In this document: positions 1-11,042 of the stretch, piece after piece
Position numbering within the stretch: position 1 is the first letter of the stretch
Layout: each line of letters starts with the position of its first letter
Assembly (NCBI RefSeq): GCF_000002875.2
Contig: NC_009395.2
Location: forward strand, 193,501 to 257,500
DNA length: 64,000 nucleotides
DNA from: Leishmania infantum JPCM5
Lineage: Eukaryota > Euglenozoa > Kinetoplastea > Trypanosomatida > Trypanosomatidae
Direction of reading: 5' to 3'
Program-made: the position numbers and the translations under genes
Notes under the pieces: generated by a model
Told to the model about the DNA's origin: nothing
What the model saw: the letters and a program-made list of their open reading frames with translations, nothing else
Databases searched by the model: none

Positions 1-27
1 ATGCATAGTAGTTTAGCTGGTCGGCCT

Positions 28-1743
28 CTATTCTCTTGTGGGCGCAGGAGCCTCTGGCGATACACGGCGCGTCGCAGCCGCATCCGTATTGCCGCCATCG
101 TTGCTGTGGCGGCTGACTGGGATCGCGACAAAGGTGACAATACGGCCAGCGAAATCGTGCCGGTGCACAAAATGGCAATACAAAAATGACACAAGAAAGG
201 AGCTACCGACGACGGCGACGCATAAAATAACCGTTAATTTTTCCTGAAAGAGAGAAACAATGGTGAGGGCAACAGACGACGCCAAGGCCACGCCCATCAT
301 GAGGTGCAGTCGCCAACCGTCGAATGGAATTCGGAAGGGTCGCGGCAGATACGGATACAGTTGGCGAAAGCGGTAAAACGAGATTAAGATTACAACAACG
401 CGAATGCCATAGAGGCACTGATCCACCAGCACCAAAGAACCGAAGCCCAGCACCGTCGAGAAGAGGCCAGTGAGGACTGTGTTGAAGGTCAGTGTCCAGT
501 GGTACGTGCCAAATCGTTTGTTGCGCCGCGAAAACCACACCCCCACCTTTCCTGGAAAGGCCTCTGTGAGCGCCATCCCCGAAATGATGCGTGTAGTAGT
601 GCACAGCGCCGAGAGTGTCAGCCCAAACGCCGAGAGAACGCCACCCACCACGGTAAAAAACTTGAGAGCGTTACCGCCTACCTGGTACGATACCTCCGCC
701 CAGTAGCCGGTCTTCCACTTCGACAAATCCAATGGCTCTCTCGATACGCTGGCACCTGCGATGATGGGGGGTACGTAGGTGATCACCGCAAGCCCAATAA
801 GTGGAATGAGAGATCCGATTATGGTCCGCTGCGAGTCCTCGACCTCTTCCACGACTGTCCCAGCTTGCTCAAGTCCAGAGAGGCACCACGAGGCGGTGGA
901 GATAAACCTAGTCCAATCGACGGATGCCGGGATGTAGGCCACGGCTGGCCAGTTCACGTAAAAGCCCGTGTGCAGCTGTTGCAGAAGATACATGAGCACA
1001 AATGGGGCCACCGTGAGCACGGTCAGCACCACACTCGTCACGCCAACCGCTTCCACACCCAGCATGTTCAGGGCGTACGTGAAGAGCAGCATTCCCAGTC
1101 GCAGAAACTTCGCCCCCGTATCACTGCAGCGGATGGATGTGCACAAATACTCGGAGAACATTGTCGGATAGAGAGCATTGTCAACGGCGATGTAGATGAG
1201 CGACATGATTGCCATGGAAAGGTACACACACCGGTGAAACGACAGTTTGATCCACATGAGGAAGCCGGCGTTGGACGGCACCGCAGCTGCCAGCTCTGCC
1301 ACAACCAGCACCATTGGAGCCCCCATTATCACAGGAATGACAATAATCGAGACGATGGTTAAGAGCACACCGCCGCCCATCACCGCTTCTTCGATTCCGT
1401 AGGCTCCGCTGATGGTAAATGTGTACATCAACCCCGTCAGAAGCAATGTGGAGAGAGCCCTACGCTGCGGCGGCGCCGTCTGTGACAACGGCGAGTCCTG
1501 TACCAGTGCATTGTCTCTCTTCACGACGCTAACCGAAGAGCCGCCGAAACTGTCTGTCGTGGCTGGGTATCCCCCTTTGACACCACTACTGCTCAAGCTC
1601 CCGCTCGGATAGGGTGACGTATCGGCGGATAATTCGACAGAAGCGAGTTGGTACCCGTTCGGTAGTGCAGGGCGGTGCAGATGACTACGAGGCGGATGCT
1701 CGTAGAGCTGCCAAACTATTCCATTGGGTTCATATTTGCTCAT
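28..1743 (-). CDS. APC-superfamily polyamine/amino-acid transporter
   Basis: A 571-residue membrane protein running from an ATG at 1741-1743 to TAG at 28-30. Residues 1-95 are hydrophilic and Ser/Pro/Gly-rich, probably a cytosolic tail. About twelve hydrophobic segments follow from residue 96 onward. The first membrane segment carries SGAYGIEEAV (112-121), followed by a run ending in a conserved VVAELAAAVPSNAG stretch (about 147-160). That arrangement is typical of APC-family transporters related to the plant PUT and trypanosomatid POT1 polyamine permeases. Expected role: uptake of polyamines (putrescine/spermidine) or amino acids across the plasma or an internal membrane. Substrate cannot be decided from sequence. 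It is the last gene of the leftward array inside the window. I am sure of the superfamily and only moderately sure of polyamine specificity. Confidence 0.85.
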   Translation of the reverse strand: MSKYEPNGIVWQLYEHPPRSHLHRPALPNGYQLASVELSADTSPYPSGSLSSSGVKGGYPATTDSFGGSSVSVVKRDNALVQDSPLSQTAPPQRRALSTLLLTGLMYTFTISGAYGIEEAVMGGGVLLTIVSIIVIPVIMGAPMVLVVAELAAAVPSNAGFLMWIKLSFHRCVYLSMAIMSLIYIAVDNALYPTMFSEYLCTSIRCSDTGAKFLRLGMLLFTYALNMLGVEAVGVTSVVLTVLTVAPFVLMYLLQQLHTGFYVNWPAVAYIPASVDWTRFISTASWCLSGLEQAGTVVEEVEDSQRTIIGSLIPLIGLAVITYVPPIIAGASVSREPLDLSKWKTGYWAEVSYQVGGNALKFFTVVGGVLSAFGLTLSALCTTTRIISGMALTEAFPGKVGVWFSRRNKRFGTYHWTLTFNTVLTGLFSTVLGFGSLVLVDQCLYGIRVVVILISFYRFRQLYPYLPRPFRIPFDGWRLHLMMGVALASSVALTIVSLFQEKLTVILCVAVVGSSFLVSFLYCHFVHRHDFAGRIVTFVAIPVSRHSNDGGNTDAAATRRVSPEAPAPTRE

Positions 1744-4700
1744 TCACCAAAGGACCACGAAAGGAAACGCGGGAAAGAGTACAAGAACACCGAGACAAAG
1801 GAGGACAAAGTAAATAACAAGAAACACGCACAAGGGCGTGACTACGGGCAGTGCCTACGTAATAAAGATTGCGTAACACAAGACAAGCAGAGACCCTCGT
1901 TCGTCGACAGTCAAAAGCGGCGTACGTTAAAAAAGACGAATCTGGCAGCAAAGAAAAGAGTAGAAGTTCCGAAAAGCGTCTGTGTGTGTGTATGTGTGTG
2001 TTGCCTCTCTCTCTGTGTGCAGGTTCGCCTTGCTCTCACAAGCTGTGGCAAATAAAAGAAGGGGGAAGGGAAATCGGGCTCAGTCTAGCGGGTGCACAGT
2101 GGGCACAGCAAAACTATCTTGCAACAGCCACCCTCACCTTCACACAAAGAAAGGTCAACCAAGAGAAATACGGAAAGGAGACAGACAAGGAGCGAAAGGG
2201 CGAGCGTAGAGTTGTTCTCGTTGACGAGGGTGAGCGCGGCTTCTGCCTATTCTGTGTTGTCGCGTTACGCCAAGAAAAGCGCGTCCTCAGTCGTCAGTAG
2301 AGGCCAAGATGAGAGCCGTCTGAAGCACACAATAGAGGCACTGCAGCTAGCGCACTGTGGAAAAGAGATACGAGGTAGCTTGTAGTCGCGGATGTGATAA
2401 ATTCACTCTGTGAAACGCGAGAGGTACACGGCGAGACACAGCATCTCTGAGAGGGCATGTTGCGCGAAAAACGTAAACACAATGTGGAGGTATACGGAGA
2501 CAAAGGTTAGAAAACAAAGCAGAGCCCGCAATTGCTCGAGGGTAGAGGAATGGCATCACGTTGAGCCGACCCGAAAGACCATAACGCTGATATTACTTCG
2601 AGCGCAAAATCTCTCTCGCATCCGATTCGATCCTCCCGCCCCCCCCCCCTCAACTTGACGGGCACACCTCATTGGATTTAGCCCATTGTGGTTTTCACCT
2701 TGGCGAGGATAGGGAAAGGAAGCATGAGCAAAAACGCAGTTGCCTTGCTCGTATGGCGCATGTGGTCCCATGGATGGCTTCGCCTAAGCGGACGCACAGA
2801 TGTGCTGTCCTTTGTACGAAATTGATAGCGTCTTTGTGTGGTTCCTGATGGCCTACCCCTACACGTAATGTAATGCGGGGCCTCGCTTCGCAGACTCTTC
2901 CCCTGCTGTCCTCTCCGTTTCCGAAGAGCAAGGTGGGGGCGACGGGTTTTCGCATTCAACCCTGTGCACCGTGAATGTTCACACTAAACACTAGAAGCAA
3001 CAAACGAGCGGAAAAGACAGTTCCTCACGTTTTCTTTCCTTTTTTCTGGTGTGCGCGCGTGTCTCCTGTTTGCTAGCCCACTACAAAAGACAAGAAACCG
3101 AATAATATTGATGATCAGCTGCAAGAGCACAGAGAGGCAGAGTGCAGCGAGTGAAGGAGGACTCGAAAGAAACGCGCGATGCGCTCAACGACACCGGTAC
3201 CATTTCTGGTCGAAAGAAACCTATTCTCTTTCTGCTAGGGATCGACCGCAGGTGTGTGAAACTGTATGTGTGATGGTGTACAGGATGCTCCGCTACGCAC
3301 CTCTGAGCAGCTTTGTTGGGCGCTCCTGGTTCCTTTTCTTTTACAGCAAACTCACTAGGCATTGATGGCGAGGAAGGTGATTACGGCGGCCTGTGCAAGG
3401 GTGAATAGACCGCATCATGAGTGTCATCTCGATGAGCTGCGCCGCAAGAACAAGTACGAGAGAAAGCTTCGTGCCTCTCATCATGTTGCCTTTTCTCTGT
3501 GCATCTTTCTTTGCTGCCTATTTCCTTGGCAACGCCTTCCTTTGTGAAGTGCTCTGTGGCCTCCGCCCCTCCCTCTTTCCTCTACAGTGCAAGGAAAGGG
3601 GGCGGAAAAGAAAAACAGACAAAAGTGGTCGTACTGGCTGAGAGTGAAACCTGTGCGCGCTGCTCACGCGGAATAAGACAAGGCCAGAAATAAGGGGGAG
3701 GGGCTAAATATGAGATGAAGAAATGAAGAAACGCTTCGCGGAAATCCTCCCTCAACCCCTCCCCACTTCTTCTCTATGTGTACATGGTACATGCAGCGCA
3801 CCACCACACGGACCACACATGGGGGAAGGAGAAACAAGCAGAAAGCGGAGAGAACACACGACAAAACGCTGGTCTATGAATGATGACGTTCGAGGTCACA
3901 TTCATGTTCTCGTATAAAGCCCGCACGCGCAGTCGCATGTTCCGGTGACGCACACGCACACGAAGAGATTTTTCTTCTGCGTGTGCGTTTCTCTGCCGTA
4001 CAACACGACTTACACTCCCCACCCCACACCCGGCCGGCCACACGCCCCCATCGCGCGGTGCGAAGCAGCGCCAGACACGCGGTGCAGCAATGCGCCGACT
4101 CAGTCATCGGAGCACTGCCCACCTCCCGCCCCGCAGGTCGCCTCGCAGCCGCGCACAGCAGGCGGGTCGCCACGTCGTGCATCCCTCGCGGCGGCACCCG
4201 GGCCCACCCACCAGTAGGCAGCGTGAGGGCCGGGCGTGGGATACGCTCGGGTCGCGCACACACCCCGCCCATCACATGGACGGCACGGGCGCGTGCACGG
4301 TCACAGGCCGCCCCGACGCAGCGCCATCCAGGGCCCGGCCGCCGGCATCCGTGGGGATACATCGCTCTGGCCACCCCTACGCCATAGATGCTTGGCCCTG
4401 TCACCACCAGGGGCTGTTCAGCACTGGCAAGGATAGAGGGAGAGGGAAGGGGGAGGGGGGGCTGCTCGGCCTCTCAAAAGAGAAGGTGCGCGGCGGACCC
4501 TGAGATGCCACGCACGGAGATGCCCCCCCCCCAGCATTAGGGCGCACACGAAAAAAGACGAGAAGAAAAACGAGCAGGTTATAAAGTTCATGCGTTGAGG
4601 GAAGGGGGAATAGTGAGGCGCGGATGAAGAATACACACACGCATAAGCAAAGCCAAACAATAAAAAAAAACAAATGACTGGCGCAAGTGGGTGCATTGAC

Positions 4701-5373
4701 TTCAATCCTCTCCCCCTTTTCGCTGCATCCCCCTCTAAATGTCGCACAAGCCACGCACGCAACCGATTTTGGCTGTCCAAAACTTCCTCGCTTCTCCCTT
4801 TTAAGAAATCATATCTGCGACGAGTATAATTGCAGAGCATTCACGCCCACCGCTAGAAAGGAAATGAAAAAGAGGTACCGCAGGTGCAGTCATAAAGGAC
4901 TAGCAACGAGCGGCACCCCACTCCCGTTTTAACCACGTTGCCAGTCAGCTCAAATGGCGGTTGCGCACTCGGAGACTGACAATCATCAGCGGTACTCCAC
5001 GGCCGTACAAGCCGCCGAGCGAGCCCAACAGATAACCTCAGTGCGCCATCTGCGCGGCCGACGCGGGGTGAGCAATCAGTGTCACTCACGTCCCTCGAAC
5101 CCTTTGCTCTCCCCTTGTATAACTCTACGAGGGCAGTTAACCTCCAAAAAGAGAGATACGTGCGCGTCGGCTCACCATTGGCGACGGGAAACGGCAGAGA
5201 TGAGTGGCGCGGCGACGTGGGGGGATGAAGAAAGACTCAGAGAGGACAGTACCTTTGAGAAACAATTAAAAAAATGAAAAACAAATATAGAGCGAAGAGG
5301 GCCTGCAAAGGAAAAGAGAAAAAGAAAAGGGAAATGCTCAACGGCAGTGCGCGTGCACAGCCATGGGGAGACG
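1744..5373. other. Intergenic region between kinase and transporter
   Basis: 3.6 kb with no convincing gene. The plus strand is purine-rich near 1750-2250, so the minus (coding) strand is pyrimidine-rich, as expected upstream of a trans-spliced minus-strand gene. A less biased island at about 2660-2960 could be a decayed retroposon, but I cannot identify it. A 487-bp SIDER2-like repeat (4039-4525) lies in the 3' flank of the kinase gene. Confidence 0.6.
4039..4525 (-). mobile_element. SIDER2-like short retroposon copy A
   Basis: A 487-bp GC-rich block repeated almost exactly at 17373-17860 in the same orientation. By direct comparison the copies differ by about six substitutions and one base in a G-run, so they are about 98-99% identical. 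Length, GC content, absence of an ORF and position in the 3' flank of a gene fit the SIDER2 short degenerate retroposons that populate Leishmania 3' UTRs and can destabilise mRNA. The sequence also resembles the roughly 450-nt conserved 3'-UTR element as I remember it. Orientation is given as sense to the neighbouring minus-strand gene and is inferred. Family assignment is by recall, not by search. Confidence 0.6.
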
Positions 5374-7110
5374 TCAGTGTTGCGACGCCACCGTCACGTC
5401 CTTCACAAATGGATGGCTTCTCAGTTGGCGGCATGTTGGGCGCTTGACTGGGTTCTCAGTGAGACACTGCTCCAAAAAGCTACGGAATTCACTTGAGACG
5501 CTCACCTCGTCCAGCATGTCAAGGATTGGCCCAAAGCCCTTGTACTGGTCGCAGAACACTTGGCTTGTGCAACTGGCCCCACCGGTGGCCCTCGAGCCAG
5601 GTGCGCTGCTGGCGTGAAATCTGGCACGCGGCTTACCGTCGCTGTCAGCATGCAGAGGGTTGTCCGTTCCAGTCGGGTAACAAGAACCAGAAGCTCCAAA
5701 TGCGTCGTTGACATGCATGTCGACTAGACTCCGCAATGTGAACTTTCGACGGTACCCGTTCAGGATCATACTGGGATACTGCCGCTCCAGTGGCCTCCAA
5801 GGCAACGTTCCCGTTGCCATGTGGAACGCCGTGATGCCGAGCGACCATACATCGTTGCTTGTCAGTGTCCCCAGCCCCAGGCAGCTCTCTGGGGACATGT
5901 ACATAACCGTACCCCTCTCCGAGAAAATATTCTGTTGCTGTTTCCTTTCGGCGGCAAGATCCCGCAGAACGTCTTCGATGGGTGTAGCCGGGGCAATATC
6001 GGTCAAGTCAATGATTTGATACTTGAACTCAGCGTAGTAGGCACTAGAGTCGTCGAAGATGAGAATGTTGTGCGGTTTTACGTCGTTGTGAACGCAGTTG
6101 TGGTCCTCGTGAACGCACTGGAGCGCCGACAATATCTCCGTCATGCACCGCTTGATTTCCGACTCTGGAAATGGACCACTGCGCTTCAGCACATCTGCAA
6201 CACTCCCTGTGACACTGCGCGCCAACACTAGGTGCGCGTACACCATCGCCTTCTCTGCACTGCGGAAGCCAGCTAGGCGTGGCATGTACGTGCCTGCGTA
6301 GTAGCTGTGCACTATTCCAGGATGCACCATATTCAAGCGCAGATTCACCGCCAGCTCGTACAAGTCGTGCAGCCTTCTATCTTTCGCATTGTAAGTGACC
6401 TCCTTGATTGCGACCGGAACCTTGGCGAGGCACACCTCGCTGCCGTCCATCGCGTCCGTGACAACCATCCACCCCTCGTAAACCAACGCGGTCGCACCGC
6501 GGCCGAGGTACAAGCCACCAGTATCGATGTACACCCGTTTCCCGCCAAAGATGCCGCATTCCCAGTGGCCGTTGAGGTGGGGAAAAAGGGCAACGTCACG
6601 CTCCCTGTTTCCGAGAGCGGCGTGAGAGGTGGCTTTCATGTCTGTGCTCTGCTTGCTTCGCTCCTTCGCGGCGTTCTCGGACAAGTACCCCAGACCACTT
6701 GCGTTGGAGCTACTCTCCGCCTCTACGTGCAACATGGAGCAGAATGAGACGTCCGAATTGTCGTCCATCAAAGGTATGAAGAGGGGTAGATCTTCATTGC
6801 TACCACGGCTGATGGTGGGATCCGCTATTGGACGTCCGACAGGCTCCTCCCTGTCTGCGTTCGCTGCGCTCCGAAGGGCACAATCGTGGTGGCTTGTGTC
6901 TTCGCACGGCTGTGAAGCGGGCACTTGTGTCGATTCGTCAAGCCCACGCATGGCAGCATCTATGATTCGGGCCAGATGGCAGATGGCAAGCAGACTTTTG
7001 TACCGGCACTCCTCGAAGACCGCGTACACAGAGGGGTCCATGTTTGCCAGCCTCTGCTTCTGCCTCTCCAAGGGCGGCACCGCAGAAACTCCTACAAAGG
7101 CAATCGACAT
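5374..7110 (-). CDS. Divergent serine/threonine protein kinase
   Basis: 578 residues, ATG at 7108-7110, TGA at 5374-5376. The kinase domain spans about residues 196-569. Visible elements are a glycine-rich loop GRGATALVYEG (203-213), VAIK with K236, a likely alpha-C glutamate E252, a catalytic loop HNDVKPHN (341-348) with D343 and N348, DLT in place of DFG (368-370), SPE in place of APE (406-408), DVWSLG (420-425) and a late-domain arginine in VKRPT (555-559). A 60-70 residue low-complexity insert occupies about 465-530 of the C-lobe. Key catalytic residues are kept, so activity is plausible, but the HRD arginine and DFG glycine are replaced. The N-terminal 195 residues show no domain I recognise. 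Overall flavour is STE/MAP3K-like, but the group is uncertain. Confidence 0.88.
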   Translation of the reverse strand: MSIAFVGVSAVPPLERQKQRLANMDPSVYAVFEECRYKSLLAICHLARIIDAAMRGLDESTQVPASQPCEDTSHHDCALRSAANADREEPVGRPIADPTISRGSNEDLPLFIPLMDDNSDVSFCSMLHVEAESSSNASGLGYLSENAAKERSKQSTDMKATSHAALGNRERDVALFPHLNGHWECGIFGGKRVYIDTGGLYLGRGATALVYEGWMVVTDAMDGSEVCLAKVPVAIKEVTYNAKDRRLHDLYELAVNLRLNMVHPGIVHSYYAGTYMPRLAGFRSAEKAMVYAHLVLARSVTGSVADVLKRSGPFPESEIKRCMTEILSALQCVHEDHNCVHNDVKPHNILIFDDSSAYYAEFKYQIIDLTDIAPATPIEDVLRDLAAERKQQQNIFSERGTVMYMSPESCLGLGTLTSNDVWSLGITAFHMATGTLPWRPLERQYPSMILNGYRRKFTLRSLVDMHVNDAFGASGSCYPTGTDNPLHADSDGKPRARFHASSAPGSRATGGASCTSQVFCDQYKGFGPILDMLDEVSVSSEFRSFLEQCLTENPVKRPTCRQLRSHPFVKDVTVASQH

Positions 7111-7286
7111 GGTGGCCCATCCAGCCCTGTCACTATCTCGCTTGTTTGCACCTATTTGTGTAGACGTTTCCTTCGCTCCACCACCCTTGCTTCACATTCG
7201 GTGAGACCAGGAAAGAAATCAAGCACGCGAGAAGAAAGCAAGATAGACTTGGGCGAATGTAGTGCCATCAATGTAAACTCAAGCGT

Positions 7287-7288
7287 CT
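7287..7288 (-). promoter_or_regulatory. Candidate spliced-leader acceptor AG of the kinase gene
   Basis: On the minus strand, a T-rich tract (roughly 7299-7315) is followed by CACAG ending here, about 180 bases before the ATG. A second candidate lies at 7433-7434 after another pyrimidine tract. Selection is by pattern only. Confidence 0.35.
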
Positions 7289-9313
7289 GTGCGGATGTAC
7301 GAAAAAAGAAAAACAGCAGAGAAGGAGGGCTGAGCATACACACAGACACGAAAAAAAAAAGAAAACAACAAGAGAATCAGTTGATGCTTTTTCACACCTT
7401 TTTCTTCTTTTTGTTTTCGTCTCTGAAAGGGTGCAGAGAGGAAAAAGACGTCTATGTGAAAAAACAGCAAGAAAAGCAGCGGTGCGCACCGGAGAAAATG
7501 TATATATGTGTATACAGAATAACAGAGAGAGAGCGTGGGGCAGATAAGATAAAAGTTAGAACATCCTCGCCGCCTGGCTACCACTTTTTCTGCCCCGTAC
7601 CGCGTAAGAAGTGCGCTGCGGGATAGAGAGAGCGTAGTAGCCAAGGGTGATGTACAAACGTGCATGCATTTCCATACGGACATGCACGGGGAAGAGCGGC
7701 GTGAACCTGTTTCGGCCGCTCTTTGCAAGCCTTGGTCAGCCAACAGTGGCGTGCCAGCGCCAAGGCGAGGTTCAAAGGGAGTCCCGCTCCCATCATCTGC
7801 GCTGTGAAGTGCGTCAGCGCCCGGCGTTTGATTACGCTGTCACCGGGAGCACAGCGGCCGTGACAACTCCCAAACTCCCGCGGTCGCAAGGTTGAAGCGC
7901 AGGGTTTCTCTCCTGCCGCACTTGCGTCGCAAGTACTCTGCAATGGCGGGTTTCAGGCCACCCGCCACGACGACTAAAGGCTCGGCGGGAGAGGGAGTGT
8001 GCAACTGATGCTTGCCACCGCACCGAAGCTAGGAATGACTGTGTTGCCCCCCTCCCTCAAGAAACATTGGTCCGCTCCGTCATCCTCGAAAGATCATCCC
8101 ATCACGGCGCCGTCTTCCAGGCCAGAAGAAGCGCGATTCAGAGCATCCCTGGCGGCCCACTCGCCATCGGGAGCAACACATCTCGGAAGACAGGTGGCGC
8201 CTCGTTCCTTTTTTTTGCTGTGACTCGGCCATTCCGCGCCGGATCCCTTTTTGGGTCGACATCATCGCCTGGTACGCGGCCCCCCCTTGGGTTGCGCCGT
8301 GGCGCGCCGCGTCAAGATCTACCATTTGTAGAACGATATTCCTGACGAACCCGTTCTGTGTCGTGCGGGGGGGGGGTCTTTCTCCCGAAGCGCGGGGCTC
8401 ACCGCTTATATGCCACGCGGTGCGCTCCTCAGGCCCTCTTTGGGCCGCCGAAAGGCAGCGTGGTGTTCGCTGCTTATCGGTGACGGGTTGGGCGTATCAC
8501 CCCGCTTGATCGCCAGTGGAGCTGGAGCACCTTTGTCGGCGCTGGCGAAGCCCCATGCCAAAAGCACATCAAGAGACAGGTGACCGCGCTGTATGTTTGT
8601 TCGTGCGTGCCTTCGTGTACGCATGTGGATCGCGAGAACTGCGTAGAAGCGCGCGGAGATATGGAAATCGTTTTTTCTCTAAGGGAGAAACATGCGACAG
8701 AAGAGGGCTAGAGTGCTCTCTGGCATGAGGAATATGCAAGGAGAGAAGCATTCAACATGAGCAACGAGTCGTGCTTTCAAAGAAAAAATAGGACCGCCAG
8801 AAAGAGTAAAGGCAAACACATGGAGACTTCACCTCATGAAAAAAAAGAATAAAAGCGGCAATACCATAGCCGAAGGACAGGGAGTGTGAGAAGAAGAGCA
8901 CAGAAGTAAACACAGTAAAACAGTCTCAAAGGACTTGAGCAAAAGGGAACTTAACAGAGGCTATAGTGTAACACATAGAAAAGAACAAACCAAAGAGCGG
9001 GAGACAAATCAGGGGGAGAAACTAGGCTAGCGTAACGACACGGCACACTCAGCGTCGCTGCGTGTTGCACCATCGTGAACACATACGCGAACCAGCGCAA
9101 ACAATGAGAAACAAGGGATAAAAATTGTGAGAGAAAAAAGACAGCGGGCGAAGTGCTGATGTGTGTGGGGGGGGGGAGAAAAAGGTGGGCGGAGCGGCAA
9201 AATGGAAGGGGGCAACTAAGCGGTAATAAACGAAGAGATCGCAAAGTGTGCCCACTGAGGTTTGCAAGAGTAGCTGGAAGAAGAGCGCATACGCGTGTAG
9301 TTGTATGCTTTCG

Positions 9314-9315
<2 letters not shown>

Positions 9316-9344
<29 letters not shown>
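9316..9344. repeat. (TG)n microsatellite
   Basis: About 14 uninterrupted TG units in intergenic DNA. Confidence 0.95.
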
Positions 9345-9346
<2 letters not shown>

Positions 9347-10032
9347 AGAAGAGAGAAGTGGGTAAAGCTAACATGACGCTCGATCCACTGCGACACAACC
9401 GCACATGTGTGAAAAAGACGACGAAGCTACGACGGCGCCAAAGACACGGAAAGGAAAAGGAAGAGAAAGGTGGCAAAGAAAAAAGAGGGACAGTTGTCAT
9501 ACACCCCCTCCCACACACACACACATATATATATCAGCTGGTGAGGGACATCATATGTACTTACACTCCTTCGCGTTAAAGGAGGGAGAGCAAGCGCGTT
9601 TGAGAGGGAAAAAGGTGAGTTGTTCATTTTCCACCGAGCACCCTCCAATGCCGCAAGCGCACACACAGGAAAGGGTCGATGGGCCAATAAAATGCTCTTC
9701 GTCTGTTTCTTTGATTGTTCTTGTTTTTTGTTTTCAGAGTACCTGTCACACAAAGAGCATACCGCTAACGAAGAAAAGGAAAAGGAGATGGGGGTATGGA
9801 GAGCTAGCATGACAGAACCAGGTAGTAGCCGTTATAAATGTGCTAAGCAGTTCTAGGCGAAAGTGAAAAGCAGGCCTCCAGCTCTTCTCCCACTTGCATG
9901 ATGTAAGTGACTGCAAACTATTGGGTGGTACAAAATCGTAGCGGTGCTTGTCTCCTTTTGCGTTCTCCTCGATGTGGTCCACACCTCTGAACGTAACTGT
10001 TTCACTCGACAAGCGTGGGCTGCGAGAGCATA

Positions 10033-10431
10033 CTAATCGAACCAGCGCCGGCCACCAGACATGTTCGGCACCGTCCAGCCGTCTTGGTACTGCCACAAAT
10101 GGTGCGGGGTGCCACCCGCATTACCGAAGAAAAAGTGATGTGGCGTTCCCGGCGGCACTTCCTTCATAAATGGGTGTGGAAGGCCAAAGAGCATATCATA
10201 CGCTACGCAGAATACAAAGAAGGCCACAGACGAGCGGTAGAAGAGCCACTCAAACGGGATTTGAAACGGCCAGCCGAGGGCGTGCTTGGTTACATAAAAC
10301 CCGCCTGCGGTAGGCGCCAAGCTGATTTGCTTCTGATGCTCGCGGTACGGAAATGTGCGCCTCGGCACCCCATACGGGTAAAGCTCCTTCACGCTGAAGC
10401 CACTCCGCCTCGTCAGCGTAGAGCGAAGCAT
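10033..10431 (-). CDS. Small probable mitochondrial inner-membrane protein
   Basis: 132 residues, ATG at 10429-10431, TAG at 10033-10035. The N-terminus (MLRSTLTRRSGF) is basic, hydroxylated and lacks acids, as in mitochondrial presequences. One hydrophobic segment lies at about residues 63-84. The C-terminal half is rich in Gly, Pro, His and aromatic residues (PGTPHHFFFG at 94-103, GTPHHLWQY at 107-115). That make-up is common in small trypanosomatid-specific subunits of respiratory complexes, so a complex I, complex IV or ATP-synthase accessory subunit is a reasonable guess, but no family is recognised. It sits about 0.6 kb downstream of the TPR gene in the same array. Real-gene status is supported by the composed presequence plus single membrane segment and by proper start and stop codons. 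Confidence 0.72.
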   Translation of the reverse strand: MLRSTLTRRSGFSVKELYPYGVPRRTFPYREHQKQISLAPTAGGFYVTKHALGWPFQIPFEWLFYRSSVAFFVFCVAYDMLFGLPHPFMKEVPPGTPHHFFFGNAGGTPHHLWQYQDGWTVPNMSGGRRWFD

Positions 10432-11042
10432 GCTGGGGCGAACGTGCTATACTAGAAATGAACAAAAGCGACTAATGGGATAGAAACGTACAGCATCACA
10501 CTATGAACGATACTGAGTCTTGTGTGCTATGGTGCGTGTGGTTTGCTTTTGCGTTTATAATCGATGTAATGAGGCGCACATAGAGGGGCAAGGATAGAGA
10601 GAGGGAGTCATAATTTATAACAGGACAAAGGTGCCCGAGGAAACAGTTTTCACTCACCGCCCATTGCTAGTCATTCCATGACTGGCACGCGTGCGCATTG
10701 TCGTCTGACGAGATGCGAGCACCGCGTGCGCAAATATCGACTCAAGTCCGCCCGGCCCCTCGTAAGCTACTCAAGGGAGTGTGCGTTTTGCCGCAGCGTA
10801 CGTTACCTTGACGTAGGTTGTAACACGCATAACCCGACTCACCGGGGTCCTCCCCACTTCGTATGTGCGAGGGTGTCGCCGCATCGCCAAGCTTCGCCTT
10901 CGCATCAAGGCGAAGCCCATAGGGCACCACTAGGCGCACCATTGGGGAAAATGAAACCCTCAGCACCATGTAGCACGCTCCAAAGAACAAAACGGTATTT
11001 TACATCTGTACATGTGCGCAGAAAAAGGGCGTATACGCGATA
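10432..11042. other. Spacer between TPR and small mitochondrial protein genes
   Basis: 0.6 kb. No gene seen. The stretch at about 10640-10990 is less purine-biased than the surrounding spacers and could be part of the TPR gene's 3' UTR or a degenerate retroposon. Confidence 0.5.

Larger units (their letters stand above)
7111..10032. other. Intergenic region upstream of kinase
   Basis: 2.9 kb without a supportable gene. The plus strand is purine-rich at 7200-7560 and 8640-9130 (pyrimidine-rich on the coding strand). A compositionally different GC-richer island at about 7640-8620 may be a decayed retroposon; it has only broken frames. A GT microsatellite is at 9316-9344, and short TA and CA runs are near 9513-9536. 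Confidence 0.55.

Noticed and set aside
7640..8620. Decayed retroposon between kinase and small mitochondrial gene
   Set aside because: Composition differs from the flanks, but I found no matching second copy in the window and no signature, so it is only mentioned within the spacer entry.
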